Assembly: GCA_903873045.1 (NCBI GenBank)
Contig: CAIQND010000592.1
Location: 1-6,534, forward strand
DNA: 6,534 nt
Reading direction: 5' to 3'
Source of the DNA: an uncultured Methylococcaceae bacterium
GTDB taxonomy: Bacteria; Pseudomonadota; Gammaproteobacteria; Methylococcales; Methylomonadaceae
Under the pieces are notes generated by a model, which did no database searches, was not told the origin of the DNA, and saw only the letters and a program-made list of their open reading frames with translations. The number at the start of each line of letters is the position of its first letter. The first letter of the stretch is position 1. Shown one piece after another: positions 4,350-6,534 of this stretch. The translations under genes and the position numbers were made by a program.

Positions 4350-6317
4350 ATGGCAACAGCTTATAAAACCCCCGGAGTCTATGTCGAAGAGATTCCTAAG
4401 TTCCCCCCTTCAATTGCCGCAGTGGAGACTGCGATACCGGCGTTTATCGGTTATACCCAAAAAGCCGATAAAATCAAACCAAGCGACTTGTTGAACGTCC
4501 CCACAAAGATTGGATCTATTGCGGAATACATAGCTTATTTTGGAGAAGGTGCCGATCCTACAGTTAGCAACGTAACATTGGATGACAATAAAAACTTCAA
4601 ATCAGCAGCCATCGGTAATGTTTTTTTTATGCACGACAGCCTACGATTGTTTTATGCCAATGGTGGTGGTGATTGTTATATTGTCTCAACAGGTTTGTAC
4701 GATACCGCCGGAAAAATTGCGGGTGACTTTACAGGTAAAGGAACAGGGAAAGGCATTGATGCGCTGGAAAAAGTCGATGAACCAACCATACTGGTATTTC
4801 CTGATAATTCCTTGCTCACAACAGGCAATGATTTTTATAGCGTCTACGATGCTGCACTTGAACATTCTGGCAGACTGATGGATAGAATCGGTCTGTTTCA
4901 TGTCAAGGAAACCGATCCCAAGGGCAGCGAATTTCGTTCAGGTTCAGGCATTAAAGACCTGAAATACGGTACGACTTATTCACCCTGGCTAGAAGTTAAT
5001 TTTCCAAAAAATATCAGCTACCGTAATTTCAAAGATGTTGTTTTTGTGGGGGCAACCAACTTTAAATTAGCCGATCTGACCGATGATGCAGCCATTAAAA
5101 CACTGGTGACAGAATACGAACAAGTCATGGCGGACGTTGACAAAATCGCTGTAGCATCCAGCGCGTTAAGCAATCCTTCTAAAACATTGAGAGATCAGTT
5201 TACCTTGCTGGAAGGTGCTTATCTATCGGGAAAAACAGCGACCAACTTTATGCCTCTGGTCAATTTTCTGTTTGAAGCCGCCAGAAAAATCGATGTAATG
5301 ATTGGCGCAGGTGGGGGAGCTGTCAGTCATGCTGATCTAAAAACCAAACTAAAAAATCTTGTTAGCTCCACACTTAAAACCCTCTATACAACCCTGATTG
5401 GCTATGATAAAGAACTTGCGGCAAAGGTCACTGTTGTTCCTGTCTATATCGCACAATTTGATACAGGTACTGCGCCTTCCGCTGCCGAATGGGGTGCTGT
5501 TTTTGGTGCGAGTTCTCCAGTCGCCTCAGCGGTGATTCTCGTATCTGCCGCCAGCAATGCAGACAAAATGGATAGTATTTTACCAAAGCTTAGAACATTG
5601 TTTGATCAAATCAATAGTGTCTGGCTGGCAAGTGTAGTAAGCGTTGCCCAAAAATCGGAAAGCCAAAAACATGACGGTTTGTCCAGCACTTTTCCGCTGT
5701 ATAAAACCATCCTGACAGGGATTCAAAACACCAAAACCACTGTCCCTCCTTCTGGCGCAGTTGCTGGTATTTATGCTTATGTTGACCGCACACGCGGTGT
5801 CTGGAAAGCCCCTGCCAATGTCAGTATCTCTGGCTGTATCGGCCCTAAGGATACGTTCACTGCATCCGAACTTGATGCCCTCAATGTTGATGCCAACAGC
5901 GGAAAATCGATCAATGCCATTCGTAGTTTCACGGGTAAAGGTACACTGGTATTCGGCGCACGCACGTTGGCAGGCAACGATAACGAATGGCGATACATCA
6001 GCGTGCGGCGGCTTTTTAACTTTGTTGAAGAATCGGTTAAAAAAGCCACTGAACAATTTGTGTTTGAACCCAATGATGCCAATACATGGGTGCGGGTACA
6101 AGCGATGATTGAAAACTTTCTCACTGTGCTGTGGCGGCAGGGTGCGTTACAGGGCATTAAACCGGAGCACGCATTTTATGTAGCCGTTGGGCTGGGCAAA
6201 ACCATGACCCCGTTGGACATACTTGAAGGTCGGATGATTATTGAAATCGGCATGGCAGCAGTGCGTCCTGCGGAATTCATCATTCTCAAGTTTTCGCACA
6301 AAATGGCTGAATCCTAA
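4350..6317 (+). CDS. Contractile tail sheath protein of an eCIS
   Basis: A 655-residue sheath protein of the phage tail sheath family (T4 gp18; Afp2-4/Pvc2-like). The N-terminus, TAYKTPGVYVEEI (3-15), is the classic sheath start. The C-terminal domain shows the eCIS sheath pattern: GIYAYVDRTRGVWKAPAN (473-490), INAIRSF (521-527), TLVFGARTL (532-540), WRYISVRRLFNFVEESV (547-563) and the end strand AEFIILKF (641-648). Sheath subunits polymerise around the tube, linked by their terminal strands, and contract to drive the tube into a target. It is longer than the 350-450 residues of short sheath proteins; a helix-rich insertion at about 246-360 accounts for much of this. A GTG at 4341 would add three residues, but ATG 4350 is preferred because GGTGA (4340-4344) then acts as ribosome binding site five bases upstream. 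It lies 35 bases after the preceding gene, in the same operon. Confidence 0.95.
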   Translation: MATAYKTPGVYVEEIPKFPPSIAAVETAIPAFIGYTQKADKIKPSDLLNVPTKIGSIAEYIAYFGEGADPTVSNVTLDDNKNFKSAAIGNVFFMHDSLRLFYANGGGDCYIVSTGLYDTAGKIAGDFTGKGTGKGIDALEKVDEPTILVFPDNSLLTTGNDFYSVYDAALEHSGRLMDRIGLFHVKETDPKGSEFRSGSGIKDLKYGTTYSPWLEVNFPKNISYRNFKDVVFVGATNFKLADLTDDAAIKTLVTEYEQVMADVDKIAVASSALSNPSKTLRDQFTLLEGAYLSGKTATNFMPLVNFLFEAARKIDVMIGAGGGAVSHADLKTKLKNLVSSTLKTLYTTLIGYDKELAAKVTVVPVYIAQFDTGTAPSAAEWGAVFGASSPVASAVILVSAASNADKMDSILPKLRTLFDQINSVWLASVVSVAQKSESQKHDGLSSTFPLYKTILTGIQNTKTTVPPSGAVAGIYAYVDRTRGVWKAPANVSISGCIGPKDTFTASELDALNVDANSGKSINAIRSFTGKGTLVFGARTLAGNDNEWRYISVRRLFNFVEESVKKATEQFVFEPNDANTWVRVQAMIENFLTVLWRQGALQGIKPEHAFYVAVGLGKTMTPLDILEGRMIIEIGMAAVRPAEFIILKFSHKMAES

Positions 6318-6352
6318 CACTATCCATTCATCAAGCTTAAAGGATAACTATC

Positions 6353-6534
6353 ATGGCACAAGAATATCCAATTCCACGGTTTCATTTTCAGGTTGACTGG
6401 GGTGGCGCGAAAATCAGTTTTACTGAAGTCACAGGGCTAGTGATGGAACGGGAAAAAATCGAATACCGACACAGCGATAGCAAGGATTTTAATAAAATCG
6501 CCATGCCTGGTATGGTCAAAAACAGTAATATCAC
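6353..6534 (+). CDS. Inner tube protein of an eCIS (T4 gp19-like), 5' part
   Basis: The first 60 codons before the window edge encode MAQEYPIPRFHFQVDWGG, then KISFTEVTGLVMEREKIEY and MPGMVKNSNI. This matches the T4 gp19-like tail tube family, including Afp1/Pvc1: the YPIPRFHFQV strand, the FTEVTGL motif, the EYRHSDS segment and the MPGM turn are all typical. Such proteins stack as hexameric rings forming the rigid tube inside the sheath. The start is supported by AGGA (6341-6344) eight bases upstream. The gene follows the sheath stop by 35 bases and belongs to the same operon. The C-terminal part is outside the window. Confidence 0.93.
   Translation, partial: MAQEYPIPRFHFQVDWGGAKISFTEVTGLVMEREKIEYRHSDSKDFNKIAMPGMVKNSNI

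Noticed and set aside
5580..6157. Long minus-strand and plus-strand alternative frames in the sheath gene
   Set aside because: They lie within the most conserved part of the sheath gene and are by-products of its codon pattern.
1..6534. CRISPR array, tRNA or rRNA genes
   Set aside because: No regularly spaced repeats and no tRNA-like cloverleaf or rRNA sequence were recognised on reading both strands.

Overview
The window holds the first genes of an extracellular contractile injection system (eCIS, a phage-tail-like particle), preceded by accessory genes on both strands. The organism looks like a Gram-negative proteobacterium of moderate to low GC. A gammaproteobacterial methanotroph-type genome (Methylococcales) is possible, but that rests only on general impression and was not tested.

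Left part (1-1038). The 5' end of a small metal-binding protein gene (zinc-ribbon module of P-type ATPases) runs off the left edge on the minus strand. Next come a possible 57-residue cysteine-containing ORF, a perfect 11-bp hairpin, and a 112-bp element with 26-bp imperfect terminal inverted repeats flanked by an 8-bp direct repeat, which looks like a MITE. A minus-strand gene for a 71-residue glycine-rich hydrophobic protein follows. The gene-free stretch 730-1038 separates it from the divergent gene at 1039 and carries a 40-bp near-perfect palindrome.

Middle (1039-2388). A 449-residue protein carries ATP-grasp-like motifs in circularly permuted order. It is probably a carboxylate-amine/thiol ligase of unknown substrate.

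Right part (2389-6534). A good sigma70-type promoter (TTTACA-17-TATAAA) lies in the gap at 2389-2668. It is followed on the plus strand by a DUF4255 protein (Afp16/Pvc16-like tail terminator), a 336-residue unassigned protein overlapping it by one base, a 655-residue contractile sheath protein, and the beginning of the inner tube gene (T4 gp19-like), cut by the window edge. All four read the same way with gaps of 35 nt or less and look like one operon. The sheath and tube form the contractile shaft, the DUF4255 protein should cap it, and the 336-residue protein is the least understood member. Baseplate, spike, ATPase and cargo genes would be expected beyond the right edge.
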